From CAVTPD01 sp963736575 (lineage in GTDB: Bacteria; Bacteroidota; Bacteroidia; Cytophagales; JAAEPT01): a stretch of DNA of 64,000 nt. Below the pieces are notes generated by a model, which saw nothing but the letters and a program-made list of their open reading frames with translations, was not told the origin of the DNA and searched no databases. The position numbers were made by a program, and so were the translations under genes. The stretch is from contig CAVTPD010000003.1 in NCBI GenBank assembly GCA_963736575.1, forward strand, positions 1,426,001 through 1,490,000, in the 5' to 3' direction. Positions 26,408 to 35,140 of this stretch are shown in pieces (within the stretch, counting starts at the first letter, position 1; each line of letters opens with the position of its first letter).

Positions 26408-26426
26408 AAGACCTCTTTTATTTTTA
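26396..26426 (+). terminator. Intrinsic terminator overlapping a stop codon
   Basis: Perfect 10-bp stem AAGAGGTCTT / AAGACCTCTT with a 2-nt AA spacer (so a slightly smaller stem in practice), followed by TTATTTTT. The TAA stop of the preceding gene lies in the loop. Confidence 0.75.
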
Positions 26427-26479
26427 GGAGAAGCAGATATCTCTTTCTATTTTTCAAGCTTATATGCGCTTAAAAATCT

Positions 26480-29017
26480 GTGTTTAATTATTTCCCAATT
26501 AGTAAGTTACTGTTATCCTTCACTTTATTAAGTTTATCAACCCTGTTGATAGCTCAAAAAGATTCTACTGAAATTATAGATAATTTGGATAAGGCAGTAA
26601 GTAAAGATTCCCTATTAGAGGAAAGTTTATTTGACCTTAGCTTAGAAGAGCTAATGGGCTTAGATATAATTGCCGAAACGGGCACTTTTTTGGAGTTAGA
26701 AATGAAATCTCTTCCGTATTCAGTAACTGTAATTTCTAAAAATGATATTTCTTCAAGTGGCGCTAGACACCTTTCTGAATTATTAGAAATTTATGTACCA
26801 GGCTTTCAATACATGTATAATAAATGGAATGGAATTATTTGGGGCATGCGTGGTGTGGCCCCTGATAGAAATACCAAGTTTATTTTTTTAGTGAATGGGC
26901 ATAAAATGAATCATGAATCTAGAGATGGGGCTTTTTCTGAATTAAGTTTGGGTCTTTTGCAAGATATAGAACGTGTTGAAGTTATTAGAGGTCCTTCTGG
27001 TTTGATTTATGGGTCTGGCGCTATTGCCGGTGTAGTAAATGTTGTGACAAAAGATTTTAAAGGCGAAAAGCATACTGAAATTGATCTTAGTGCGCATTCT
27101 TGGCGCATGCAAAGCGGGGGTGCTTCTTCTGAAATTTTTGTAGATACTCCCGTAGATAAAGGGAAAGGTAATGTGAATTTCTCTCTAGGCTACTTAAGCT
27201 CTAAGGGCGTAGGGGATGAAAATTCTAGAATATATGGTAAAGCCAGTTGGCCATACCCGTCTTGGAGAAATGATATTCCGTCAAATGGAGTTCCTTCATC
27301 TGGGAGTGCATGGGAAACAAACCAAAATATTAGATTGAGCACAAAATTTAATTATAAACGATTTTCTTTTTATTCTAGAATTACGCACCAAGAGTTTAAT
27401 GCAGGCGGTCTTTTTCCTGTAGATGGTTGGCCAGATTATAGTGGGGTTTTAGATTCTACGGCACAACCAAGGCTTATAGATGGTCAATATAGATCTCCGG
27501 ATGGGTTTTATGGCGATATACGTCCTTTTAATAATAACAGACGAAAATATGTGGTAGATAATATATTTACACAATTAGCTTATACCCAACCTATAGGTCA
27601 AAACGAACTTAAAATATTACTTGCAACAGATCAGGTTGGTAATCAAGTACTATTAGATAATATGGATCAATATTCTAATTCTAGAGCTACTGAAAGAGAA
27701 AAACAAACGGTGGAGTCTTTTGGAGAAAATAGGTTTACTACAGACTTAAGGTATTCGGTTAAAACAATAAGTAGAATGAAGTTTTCTGTTGGGTATCAAT
27801 TTAAAATTTTTGATATAGGTGCTGGTTTAGCAGGCGAAAATAGATTTGAAGAAAATGCAAATATACCGGTGGTGAAGTCGGTGACCTATTTTGACCATGC
27901 TTTGTATGGAGAAGGGAGATACAGTATTCAGCATAATTTATTTCTTCATTTTGGTGCGCGTTATGAAATACATACTAGAACAAAAAAGTTTGGTGGTTTT
28001 TTAAGTCCATTATTAGGGTTGAATTATATTGTTAAAGATAACCACGCTATAAAATTAACCTATCAAGCATCTGCTAATAACGGTAGCGCAGATAATTACG
28101 AATACAATAAGAATAATTATGACAAAGCGGGTAATCTAATCCATGACAAATATGTATATGAAAAACCGTATGTTCAGCCTACCCCATCAATGAATATAAT
28201 ACCTCCAGTTTCTTTAGACCAATTACATTCTTTAAAACCAGAGAAATCTAATTCCATTGAATTATCTACGGTTCATGAACTAAATAAAAAGTTAATGTTT
28301 ACTACTTCTTTTTCTTATAATACCATAAAAGATTTATTTGTTTGGAACCAGACTCTATTTAGGCATGTAAACGGAGGCAAGTATAATTTTTTTAATATGG
28401 ATTTAGAGACACAATATTCTACTAAAAAAATTAAAATAGGTCTAAATCATAATTTTCAGAAAGTTATAGATACAGATATAAATCAAATGATAGCTACAAA
28501 AAGACCTGTTTTTTCTGGTTATGATTCTACAATCTATTCTAATGGAACAATTGAATACATCCCAAAAGCAATTCAAACTGCAGACGGGAAAGACTCTGTT
28601 CGAACGGAATTATTATATCCCATTAAAGATGGTATAACTGTAGACGGTAGCAATTTTGTTAATTTGGCTACCAATACCACTAAGTTGTTTCTAGATTATA
28701 AACCAGTGCCTTTTCTAACTTTTCATACAGATGTTAGGGTTTTTTGGGGCTTAAAAGGAAGACAAGTTATTCATGAGCAAAACCCACAGTTCCCAGATTT
28801 AGGTATACAGACTAATGCTGTTGTAAAATGGAATGTTTCTTTTCATTGTAACCCTAGTGAAAATTGGCATGTTGGGTTTTACGTTTACGATGTTTTAGGA
28901 ACCAAAAATAATCCCATTCATTCATTGCGATGGCAGCAACGTGCTACTCCAGAACAAACCGACTTGTATTCTGTAGATTTAAGATCCTTTGCTGTTAAAT
29001 TGGATTATACCTTTTAA
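26480..29017 (+). CDS. TonB-dependent receptor
   Basis: Outer-membrane beta-barrel transporter (845 aa) for an unknown ligand. The start is a GTG at 26480; it leads directly into a signal peptide (FPISKLLLSFTLLSLS). The plug domain spans about residues 60-190 (SLPYSVTVISKNDI, RVEVIRGPSGLIYGSGAIAG, VVNVVTK), the barrel about 200-845 and ends in Phe (DYTF). There is no carboxypeptidase-like N-terminal beta domain and no FecA-type signalling domain. A SusD partner is absent, so polysaccharide uptake of the SusCD type is unlikely. It lies after the sigma gene pair but is separated by a terminator. Confidence 0.9.
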   Translation: MFNYFPISKLLLSFTLLSLSTLLIAQKDSTEIIDNLDKAVSKDSLLEESLFDLSLEELMGLDIIAETGTFLELEMKSLPYSVTVISKNDISSSGARHLSELLEIYVPGFQYMYNKWNGIIWGMRGVAPDRNTKFIFLVNGHKMNHESRDGAFSELSLGLLQDIERVEVIRGPSGLIYGSGAIAGVVNVVTKDFKGEKHTEIDLSAHSWRMQSGGASSEIFVDTPVDKGKGNVNFSLGYLSSKGVGDENSRIYGKASWPYPSWRNDIPSNGVPSSGSAWETNQNIRLSTKFNYKRFSFYSRITHQEFNAGGLFPVDGWPDYSGVLDSTAQPRLIDGQYRSPDGFYGDIRPFNNNRRKYVVDNIFTQLAYTQPIGQNELKILLATDQVGNQVLLDNMDQYSNSRATEREKQTVESFGENRFTTDLRYSVKTISRMKFSVGYQFKIFDIGAGLAGENRFEENANIPVVKSVTYFDHALYGEGRYSIQHNLFLHFGARYEIHTRTKKFGGFLSPLLGLNYIVKDNHAIKLTYQASANNGSADNYEYNKNNYDKAGNLIHDKYVYEKPYVQPTPSMNIIPPVSLDQLHSLKPEKSNSIELSTVHELNKKLMFTTSFSYNTIKDLFVWNQTLFRHVNGGKYNFFNMDLETQYSTKKIKIGLNHNFQKVIDTDINQMIATKRPVFSGYDSTIYSNGTIEYIPKAIQTADGKDSVRTELLYPIKDGITVDGSNFVNLATNTTKLFLDYKPVPFLTFHTDVRVFWGLKGRQVIHEQNPQFPDLGIQTNAVVKWNVSFHCNPSENWHVGFYVYDVLGTKNNPIHSLRWQQRATPEQTDLYSVDLRSFAVKLDYTF

Positions 29018-29029
29018 ATTTTCTTAATA

Positions 29030-29830
29030 ATGATTCAGCCACCAGAAGATACTTCAAGAAAAGAGAAATTAGAGGCTTTTGATCGCATGCTTACCATTAT
29101 GGATGAGCTTAGGTTAAATTGCCCGTGGGATAAAAAACAAACCTACGAATCGTTAAGCTACCTTACCATTGAAGAAGTATACGAACTTAATGATGCCATT
29201 ATTGAAAAAGACATCAATGAATTGAAAAAGGAAATTGGTGACGTATTTCTTCATTTACTTTTTTACAGTAAAATAGCTTCGGAAGAAAAGAAATTTGATA
29301 TAAAAGACGTGTTGGATTCTTTAGCTGAAAAAATGATTAGAAGACATCCGCACATATACGGTGATGAAACGGTGGAGTCTGAAGAAGAAGTGAAAGCCAA
29401 CTGGGAGAAAATTAAGTTAAAAGAAGGCAGTTTAGAAAAACCTAAAAAACTTTTTGATGGCGTTCCTAAATCACTTCCTGCTATGGTAAAAGCTGTTCGT
29501 ATTCAACAAAAAGCGCGTGGTGTTGGGTTCGATTGGGATGAAAAAGAACAGGTATGGGACAAAGTTCAAGAAGAGTTACAAGAATTTAAAGAAGCACCTA
29601 CTAAAGAAGAGCGAGAGAAAGAATTTGGAGATGTCCTTTTTTCAATGATAAACTATGCGCGTTTTGTGGATATAGACCCAGAGCAGGCGTTAGAAAAGAC
29701 CAATAAAAAATTCGTTCGCAGATTCACCAATATGGAAGAGGCGATTCAGGATGATGGTAAGAACCTATCTGAAATGAATTTAGAAGAAATGGATAAGTAC
29801 TGGAATACCGCTAAAAAGAAAGATATTTAA
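29030..29830 (+). CDS. mazG: Nucleoside triphosphate pyrophosphohydrolase MazG
   Basis: Cytoplasmic pyrophosphatase that hydrolyses (d)NTPs to NMPs and PPi, removing damaged nucleotides. Two MazG domains are visible: domain 1 at about residues 15-120 with CPWDKKQTYESL, the metal-binding EEVYEL and KKEIGDVFLHLLF; domain 2 at about 150-255 with VGFDWDEKEQVWDKVQEEL and EREKEFGDVLFSMINYAR. RRHPHIYGDE and VKANWEKIK are typical linker motifs. Length of 266 aa is normal. It starts 12 bp after the receptor gene's stop, so it may be cotranscribed with it. Confidence 0.95.
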   Translation: MIQPPEDTSRKEKLEAFDRMLTIMDELRLNCPWDKKQTYESLSYLTIEEVYELNDAIIEKDINELKKEIGDVFLHLLFYSKIASEEKKFDIKDVLDSLAEKMIRRHPHIYGDETVESEEEVKANWEKIKLKEGSLEKPKKLFDGVPKSLPAMVKAVRIQQKARGVGFDWDEKEQVWDKVQEELQEFKEAPTKEEREKEFGDVLFSMINYARFVDIDPEQALEKTNKKFVRRFTNMEEAIQDDGKNLSEMNLEEMDKYWNTAKKKDI

Positions 29831-29967
29831 TTTTATGCATATCCGTTAGCTTACTAGTACAGATTTTTCAGATCGGTTTGCTACAAGTCCTTCTTAGGGG
29901 AAGAGGTTGATTTAATTAGGGAAGCCATGTTTTTACTGAATAGGGTAACATTGCGGACAATCATATA

Positions 29968-30657
29968 TTATTTAGTGTTTATCATCTCCTCAAATTTTAA
30001 AGAGGTGATTTTTTCTAAAGACTTAATAAAATAGAAAAACACGGCTAGCATAACTAGCATAGAGGGTAACGCAATCACAGGAAAACTTAATCCGTTCATT
30101 TTACCTAGTTCTTCTGTATAAGCTTCTGATCCAGGGGGGCTTACTAAAATGTATTTGGCCAAGGCATAATTTAAAATAGAAGAAACTAAAAAAGAAAGCG
30201 AGAATAAATAGGTGGATTTTTTAATCGTTTTTTTCAGTTCTGCTTGATTATTGTTTTCGCTTAATTTTTCTTCAATTAAATCCAATTTAAGAATGGTGTC
30301 GTTATACAACATTTTCTCAAACAAAGGGAATTTTGTTTTCATAGATAAAGGGATAGCAACACCAATTAATAAAGGAACCCCTGCTTCTTTAAAAGCAATC
30401 CAATTGGGAGGTAATTTTAAAATCCCAAAAACCCCAGTTAAAAGCACACTAACCAAACCTATAACAGAAACAAAGTTTACTTGTTTTGTTTTTATCAAGT
30501 CAAAAATACCATAACCAAGTGGGAAAGCTAAAGCCACTATAAGTCCGTAAAAAGGGCCTAAGTACTCTTCTTTGCTAAGTTTCATTAGAATTAACGTGGG
30601 AATAGCAATGTTAAAAATGATATTCAACCACGGGTTTTCCTGCTTCTTTTTGTCCAT
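29968..30657 (-). CDS. VC0807-family membrane protein
   Basis: Inner-membrane protein of about 229 aa matching the VC0807 family, function unknown. The ATG at 30657 (MDKKKQENPW) is preferred; another ATG 7 codons upstream (30678) is possible. About six transmembrane helices are evident (near residues 10-27, 33-50, 60-78, 83-100, 145-165, 195-215). Family phrases include PTLILMKLS, GLIVALAFPLGYGIFD and FVSVIGLVSVLLTG. A charged central loop of about 40 residues (LDLIEEKLSENNNQ) separates the two helix groups. Single gene convergent with mazG; 29831-29967 between them is empty. Confidence 0.72.
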   Translation of the reverse strand: MDKKKQENPWLNIIFNIAIPTLILMKLSKEEYLGPFYGLIVALAFPLGYGIFDLIKTKQVNFVSVIGLVSVLLTGVFGILKLPPNWIAFKEAGVPLLIGVAIPLSMKTKFPLFEKMLYNDTILKLDLIEEKLSENNNQAELKKTIKKSTYLFSLSFLVSSILNYALAKYILVSPPGSEAYTEELGKMNGLSFPVIALPSMLVMLAVFFYFIKSLEKITSLKFEEMINTK

Positions 30658-30785
30658 TGTTAGTTTTTCTACCTTCAAAAGTCACGAATTATTATGAACT
30701 TCTGAAATAAATTATTCTTTTAGAATTAATAAAGTAAGCGATGTTAAGTTGGAATCTTTTCAAAATAATCTAGTAACTTTTCCTC

Positions 30786-31328
30786 ATGGAAGAATACGTT
30801 GTATTAGTTGATACAAATGATGTTGAAATTGGTACTATGGAAAAACTAGAGGCGCACCAAAAAGGGGTGCTTCATAGGGCTTTTTCAGTATTAATATTTA
30901 ATAATGCGGGCGACATGTTGTTGCAGCGTAGAGCTTTAAGTAAGTATCATTCTGCTGGCTTGTGGACTAATGCCTGTTGTTCTCATCCACGAAAAAACGA
31001 AACTATAGTAGAAGCGGCTAAACGTAGAGTAGTAGAGGAGATCGGGTTAAAATTAGAGCTTATAGAATCTGTTTTTAGTTTTATATACAAAGCCAAATTT
31101 GAGGATGGTATGGTTGAACATGAATTAGATCATGTTTTAATAGCTGTTGAAGATTCTAAGCCAAAAATTAATAAAGACGAAGTTTGTGATTATACCTATA
31201 AATCGTTGGATTGGATAATGGCAGATATGGATATTAATCCAGAAAAATATACAGCGTGGTTTAAAATTCTATTAAAGGAACACGCTAAAAAAATAGAAAG
31301 AGCCTACTGGTTAGTTAAAGGCGCTTAG
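30786..31328 (+). CDS. idi: Isopentenyl-diphosphate delta-isomerase (type I)
   Basis: Nudix enzyme interconverting isopentenyl and dimethylallyl diphosphate, feeding menaquinone, undecaprenyl and carotenoid synthesis. The active-site Cys is in NACCSHP (about residue 65), the Nudix-like helix is EAAKRRVVEEIGL, and the second catalytic Glu lies in VEHELDHV (about 112-119). The HRAFSVLIFN and LLQRRALSKYHSAGLWTN segments match the type I family. Length of 180 aa is typical. Single gene; the other isoprenoid genes are not in the window. Confidence 0.95.
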   Translation: MEEYVVLVDTNDVEIGTMEKLEAHQKGVLHRAFSVLIFNNAGDMLLQRRALSKYHSAGLWTNACCSHPRKNETIVEAAKRRVVEEIGLKLELIESVFSFIYKAKFEDGMVEHELDHVLIAVEDSKPKINKDEVCDYTYKSLDWIMADMDINPEKYTAWFKILLKEHAKKIERAYWLVKGA

Positions 31329-31505
31329 TTATTTCAGTTCTTTAAAGTCTTCATTACTAGCGTCTGTACTAGTGAAAAATTCAATTTTTTCCTCTTGGTG
31401 ATCTTTGTTATAATCGTTCAGTAACTTTTTGAAAAAAAGTAATGAAATTATACAAGCCACTGTCAGGTAAATCTGTACGTTTCTTTTCGTAAACACCCTG
31501 TCCAT
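31329..31505 (-). CDS. Small single-helix membrane protein
   Basis: 58-residue frame read on the minus strand with ATG at 31505 and stop directly abutting the idi stop. It starts MDRVFTKRNVQIYLTV, has one hydrophobic segment (about residues 11-26) preceded by basic residues, and ends in an acidic tail (HQEEKIEFF.. to ELK). The amino-acid composition is protein-like and the topology rule is satisfied (positive inside), but there is no homology that I recognise. It could be a real microprotein. The remaining 31506-31737 is AT-rich without other features. Confidence 0.45.
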   Translation of the reverse strand: MDRVFTKRNVQIYLTVACIISLLFFKKLLNDYNKDHQEEKIEFFTSTDASNEDFKELK

Positions 31506-31737
31506 GAGGCGAATGTAGAAAAAGTATTTCTTTAATAGTAGTCTTTTATGTAAAGAAATTGATAATTTTTTCCACCATTAAAAATGTTTGTTTTAATAAT
31601 GGGTTTTTTTGCCTTTTTTCTCAGTAATCGAAGTTTTTATTTTTTTCATCGAAGAAGATGTGTTTTTGATGGAAATTCCTGTTTTTTAAATCTTTTGTGT
31701 TTACTATAATGCTTACCAAACAACCAAAACAGAATTT

Positions 31738-32061
31738 ATGCTTATTCTACTTCTAGTTATTCAAAAAGATAAATGGTTATTGCAGAACAATTTTGTTTCA
31801 GGACTAAGAAATGAAAACGGGGTAAAGTTGATAGAGGTCGATAATCATTCTGAGATAGAATTGGTAGATTATGTGTTAAAGGTTTTAAAAGAAACAGAAG
31901 AAAATATTGCTCTTAATTTTTATTCGGAAGGTAATTTTTCACCCGGACAAATAACTAAAATTGTTAACCTTTTAATGAAACAAAAAAGCCGATTGAAACG
32001 AGTGAATTTTGAAGGGGAAAATCAATACTTTCCTCAGTTTAAAGCTGTTCTTGAGCCTTGA
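31738..32061 (+). CDS. Hypothetical small cytoplasmic protein
   Basis: 107-aa protein without a recognised family. The sequence alternates hydrophobic strands and helices (LILLLVIQKDKWLLQ, then LRNENGVKLIEVDN, then YVLKVLKETEENIALNFY and ITKIVNLLMKQKSRLKRVNF), a pattern that suggests a small alpha/beta fold such as STAS-like, but this is not demonstrable here. Starts at the first ATG; the 3' end overlaps the convergent nitrilase gene by 23 bp. Confidence 0.5.
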   Translation: MLILLLVIQKDKWLLQNNFVSGLRNENGVKLIEVDNHSEIELVDYVLKVLKETEENIALNFYSEGNFSPGQITKIVNLLMKQKSRLKRVNFEGENQYFPQFKAVLEP

Positions 32062-32809
32062 ACGGGAATTTGCTTCGGAAAGTTTCTAGCTTCTGTTTTT
32101 TTAACGTAGTTACAAATATTTCTTCCCTTGGCGTGAACGGAAATACCGCTTCGCCATTAAAATCATAAATATTAGATTGGCCGTTGTAGATGGCTTTGGG
32201 TGATTCTCCTATTCGGTTAACCCCAATAGCAAATACTTGGTTTTCAATAGCGCGGGCTTTTAATAGCGCTTTCCAATGATCTACGCGGGTAAAAGGCCAG
32301 TTAGCCACGTTTATAAGCAAATCGTATAAGTAGCCGGTATTGCTGTAGTCTTCAGCAAACCGCAAATCAAAACAAATGGAAGGATGTATTTTCCAGCCTT
32401 TGTAATCGATTATAATGTTTTCTTTTCCCGCAGAATATTCGTTGGCTTCACCATCTGGGAAGAAAAGATGTTTTTTGTTGTAGGTGAATTCTAAATTGTT
32501 GGCCGCATCAATAAAAAATAAGCGGTTGTAAAAACTTTTTCCTTCTTTAACGGCGTATGAACCGCTTACAGCACAAGAAAATTGCAGAGAGATGTTTTTT
32601 AACCAGCGGTGTGTGTTAAAGTTCGGTACTTCGGCAACGGTTTGGGGATTCATAGAGAATCCCGTATTAAACATTTCGGGTAAAACAATTAGATCTACCG
32701 AAGAATTTATTTTCCAAATAAGCTCTTCTAAATGAGCTAAGTTGGCGGAAGTATCTTCCCAACTAATGTCGGTTTGTATTAAAGCTACTTTCAGTTCTTC
32801 TAGTATCAT
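32039..32809 (-). CDS. Carbon-nitrogen hydrolase, omega-amidase (YafV/Nit2) type
   Basis: Nitrilase-superfamily amidase (256 aa), most similar in layout to the omega-amidases that hydrolyse alpha-ketoglutaramate or alpha-ketosuccinamate as part of metabolite repair. The catalytic triad is visible: Glu in VLPEMFNTGF (about residue 46), Lys in YNKKHLFFPDGE (about 113), Cys in HPSICFDLRF (about 146). The following VANWPFTRVDHWKALLKARAIENQ is the usual substrate-pocket region (about 168-192). Length is normal. Upstream of it on the same strand are def, ruvX and the hemerythrin gene, with a 54-bp gap to def. Confidence 0.9.
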   Translation of the reverse strand: MILEELKVALIQTDISWEDTSANLAHLEELIWKINSSVDLIVLPEMFNTGFSMNPQTVAEVPNFNTHRWLKNISLQFSCAVSGSYAVKEGKSFYNRLFFIDAANNLEFTYNKKHLFFPDGEANEYSAGKENIIIDYKGWKIHPSICFDLRFAEDYSNTGYLYDLLINVANWPFTRVDHWKALLKARAIENQVFAIGVNRIGESPKAIYNGQSNIYDFNGEAVFPFTPREEIFVTTLKKQKLETFRSKFPFKAQEQL

Positions 32810-32863
32810 AATTAGTTTTACAGGGTTACTGCTTTTAGCTTATTCTACTAAAACAGAAGGGCG

Positions 32864-33418
32864 TTATTTAGAAAAAGGGAAACGCATACGGTAATGAATT
32901 TCAATCTTTCCTTTTGAAATCTTTTCTAACTTACTTTTAAGTAGTCTTTTTTTGAATCCTGTTAAGTGGTCTGTAAACAACACGCCATCAATATGGTCGT
33001 ATTCGTGCTGAATAATTCGGGCTTTCATGCCGTCATATTCTTCTTCGTATTCGTTCCAGTCTTCGTCAAAATAATGAATTTTCAACTTTTCTGGTCGGCT
33101 AACGTCTTCTCTAATATTGGGAATGCTTAAACAACCTTCTTCATAAGCCCAGTCTTCACCAAATTCTTCAATAATGGTTGGGTTTATGAATACTTTTTTA
33201 AAACCTTCTAATTCGTCTTCGTCTATGGGTTGTCCGTCAACAACAAAAATGCGAAGTGCTTTGCCTATTTGTGGGGCAGCTAAACCTACGCCGTGGGCAT
33301 TGTACATGGTTTCATACATGTCTTCTGCCAATTGTTTTACATCAAACTCACCTTTTTTTATGTCTTGGGCCTCTTTTCTTAAAACGGGGTCGCCATAAGC
33401 AACAATGGGGTAAATCAT
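32864..33418 (-). CDS. def: Peptide deformylase
   Basis: Metalloenzyme removing the formyl group from nascent N-terminal methionine. All three signature motifs are present: HGVGLAAPQIG (about residues 42-52), EEGCLSIPN (about 95-103) and IQHEYDHIDGVLF (about 138-150), giving the Cys and two His metal ligands and the catalytic Glu. Length of 184 aa fits type I enzymes. The start overlaps the ruvX stop by 4 bp, so the genes are translationally coupled in the order hemerythrin protein, ruvX, def. Confidence 0.97.
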   Translation of the reverse strand: MIYPIVAYGDPVLRKEAQDIKKGEFDVKQLAEDMYETMYNAHGVGLAAPQIGKALRIFVVDGQPIDEDELEGFKKVFINPTIIEEFGEDWAYEEGCLSIPNIREDVSRPEKLKIHYFDEDWNEYEEEYDGMKARIIQHEYDHIDGVLFTDHLTGFKKRLLKSKLEKISKGKIEIHYRMRFPFSK

Positions 33419-33825
33419 ATTCTGTTCAGTAAATAGCCTTGCAAGATTATAGTTGCGCTTAGCTTATCTAAGTTTTCTTTTTTCTGTCTTTCTTTTTTCT
33501 TAACACCAGATTCTATCATACTTGCCGCAGCCATCTTTGAGGTAAAGCGTTCGTCAATGGTAGAAATAGGGATGTCGAAATTTTTTCGGTACAAAGGTAG
33601 AAATTTTTCTACTAGAGCAGTACCATGTGTGTCGGTATTGTTTAAGCGTTTGGGCAAGCCAATAATCACTTCTTCTACCTCTTCTTTAGCAAAATAGTCT
33701 TTTAAAAACTGAAGCAACTTTTTGGTTTCAACTGTTTCTAAAGGAGTAGCAATTATCTTTAACGGATCGGTGACCGCAATACCGGTTCTTTTGCCACCAT
33801 AATCAATGGCTAATATGCGTCCCAT
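33415..33825 (-). CDS. ruvX: Putative pre-16S rRNA / Holliday junction nuclease YqgF (RuvX)
   Basis: RNase H-fold protein of the YqgF family (136 aa), implicated in 16S rRNA 5'-end maturation and resembling Holliday junction resolvases. The first acidic motif is in ILAIDYGGKRTGIAVTDP (about residues 4-21), followed by VEEVIIGLPKRLNN (about 54-67) and the STIDERFTSKMA segment (about 93-104) with the last Asp/Glu cluster. Essential in many bacteria. It sits between the hemerythrin gene (stop adjacent) and def (4-bp overlap). Confidence 0.93.
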   Translation of the reverse strand: MGRILAIDYGGKRTGIAVTDPLKIIATPLETVETKKLLQFLKDYFAKEEVEEVIIGLPKRLNNTDTHGTALVEKFLPLYRKNFDIPISTIDERFTSKMAAASMIESGVKKKERQKKENLDKLSATIILQGYLLNRI

Positions 33826-34554
33826 TTAATTCTTTTTAGAGATTTCGTGAAGTCTGGCAGATAGTAAATTTCCTAAGGCAATTACTTTAGGCGCAAAAAC
33901 TTGATTTTCGATTTCGGCATGAATCCGTACTTCCTGATCAAATTTTTCCAACTCTTTTAAAAGAACCAACTCTTCTATGTTTCCAGCTTTAGAGCTGTCG
34001 TAATTATTGGTTAGTTCTCTAATGCCAGAAAATTCATCTTCGTCTTTGTGATCTTCTACCCATTGTTTTAGATTACAGCCTTTAATAAGATGCATGGCAG
34101 TGGTACTGTTGTATTTCTTTTTAAACTGAAGAAGTTGTTCTACCCAGTCAAAAACTGTGTATTCTTCTTCTTTAATGTGTTTAATGAAATCTTCAGCAAA
34201 AAAAGGAAAAACCAAACTTAATTCTTCTGAAATACCAGAATGTTCTTGGTCTTTTATAATGTCTAAATAAAAGGGGATTCTATACGTAATGAAGTTTTTG
34301 TGTGCTAACTTCAAGTAAGAAAGAATAATATCTAGCGAATAATTTTCTAATGAAGAAACAGATTCTTCGGCCGATTCAACTGCTTCAAACTTACCCAAAA
34401 GTAGCTTGTAATCTACTTTTTTAGAATCACACACTTCCTTTAAACTGTTTTTCTTGAATAACCGAAAATCGATACCGTAGTAGAACAGGATGGAAGCATA
34501 ATGAGGGTAATGCGTTAAAATTTCTTCTATTGATTTATGTATCAATCCGCTCAT
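33826..34554 (-). CDS. Hemerythrin-domain protein with degenerate ScdA/RIC-like N-terminus
   Basis: Predicted di-iron protein (242 aa) related to the RIC/ScdA iron-sulfur cluster repair proteins. The ATG at 34554 (MSGLIHKSIEEIL) is used; a TTG lies 3 codons upstream. The N-terminal domain (about residues 1-55) matches the DUF542 pattern (ILTHYPHYASILFYYGIDF, SLKEVCDSK), but the Cys-Cys pair that normally follows GIDF is absent. The hemerythrin domain (about 80-240) shows candidate iron ligands in LAHKNFITYRIP, FIKHIKEEEYTVF, and RIHAEIENQVF. It is the first gene of a run with ruvX and def. Role in oxidative or nitrosative stress is inferred from the family. Confidence 0.75.
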   Translation of the reverse strand: MSGLIHKSIEEILTHYPHYASILFYYGIDFRLFKKNSLKEVCDSKKVDYKLLLGKFEAVESAEESVSSLENYSLDIILSYLKLAHKNFITYRIPFYLDIIKDQEHSGISEELSLVFPFFAEDFIKHIKEEEYTVFDWVEQLLQFKKKYNSTTAMHLIKGCNLKQWVEDHKDEDEFSGIRELTNNYDSSKAGNIEELVLLKELEKFDQEVRIHAEIENQVFAPKVIALGNLLSARLHEISKKN

Positions 34555-34668
34555 TACAAACAAAAGTACGGTTTATATTTGTTACCACACAAAAGAATTA
34601 TTAACCTGTGGAAAATAATCTTTATCCTATAACTTACGTTAAAATATCATAATTCAGAATTGAAGAAC

Positions 34669-35136
34669 ATGAAAAATCTAATTGGACTAAATGCAGAGAA
34701 ATCAAAAGATTTAGCGGGTAAATTAAATGTGTTGTTGGCTAATTACCAGATCTATTACCAAAATTTAAGAGGTTTCCATTGGAATATAAAAGGACCCGGT
34801 TTTTTTGAGTTGCATATTAAGTTTGAAGAATTATACAACCAAGCCTTACTTTCGGTTGATGAAATTGCCGAACGAATTCTTACCTTAGGCCATACACCAC
34901 TACATTCTTTTACCGCGTATGTAAAAAGTGCTACTATAAAAGAAGAAATTAATGTTTCTGGCTCTGAAGCAACGGTAAGTGCTACCGTACAAAACTTACA
35001 ACAATTGGTAAGTATAGAAAGAGATGTGATGGATGCAGCCGCAGCCGCACACGACGAAGGTACCTTAACACTAATTAGTGATTACATTGCAGCCCAAGAA
35101 AAAACCTTGTGGATGCTATCTTCCTACTTAAAATAA
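34669..35136 (+). CDS. dps: Dps-type DNA-protecting ferritin
   Basis: Ferritin-like protein (155 aa) that oxidises and stores iron and protects DNA from peroxide. The ATG at 34669 follows a TTG three codons earlier; the latter is not favoured. The ferroxidase site features QIYYQNLRGFHWNIKG (His about residue 36) and the FFELHIKFEELYNQ block (about 45-58, with the His/Asp/Glu set in the following IDEIAERI-like SVDEIAERILTLG). The four-helix pattern and length fit the family. Located between the hemerythrin gene and a VWA gene; both iron-related neighbours could act in the same stress response, but this is conjecture. Confidence 0.93.
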   Translation: MKNLIGLNAEKSKDLAGKLNVLLANYQIYYQNLRGFHWNIKGPGFFELHIKFEELYNQALLSVDEIAERILTLGHTPLHSFTAYVKSATIKEEINVSGSEATVSATVQNLQQLVSIERDVMDAAAAAHDEGTLTLISDYIAAQEKTLWMLSSYLK

Positions 35137-35140
35137 GCTT

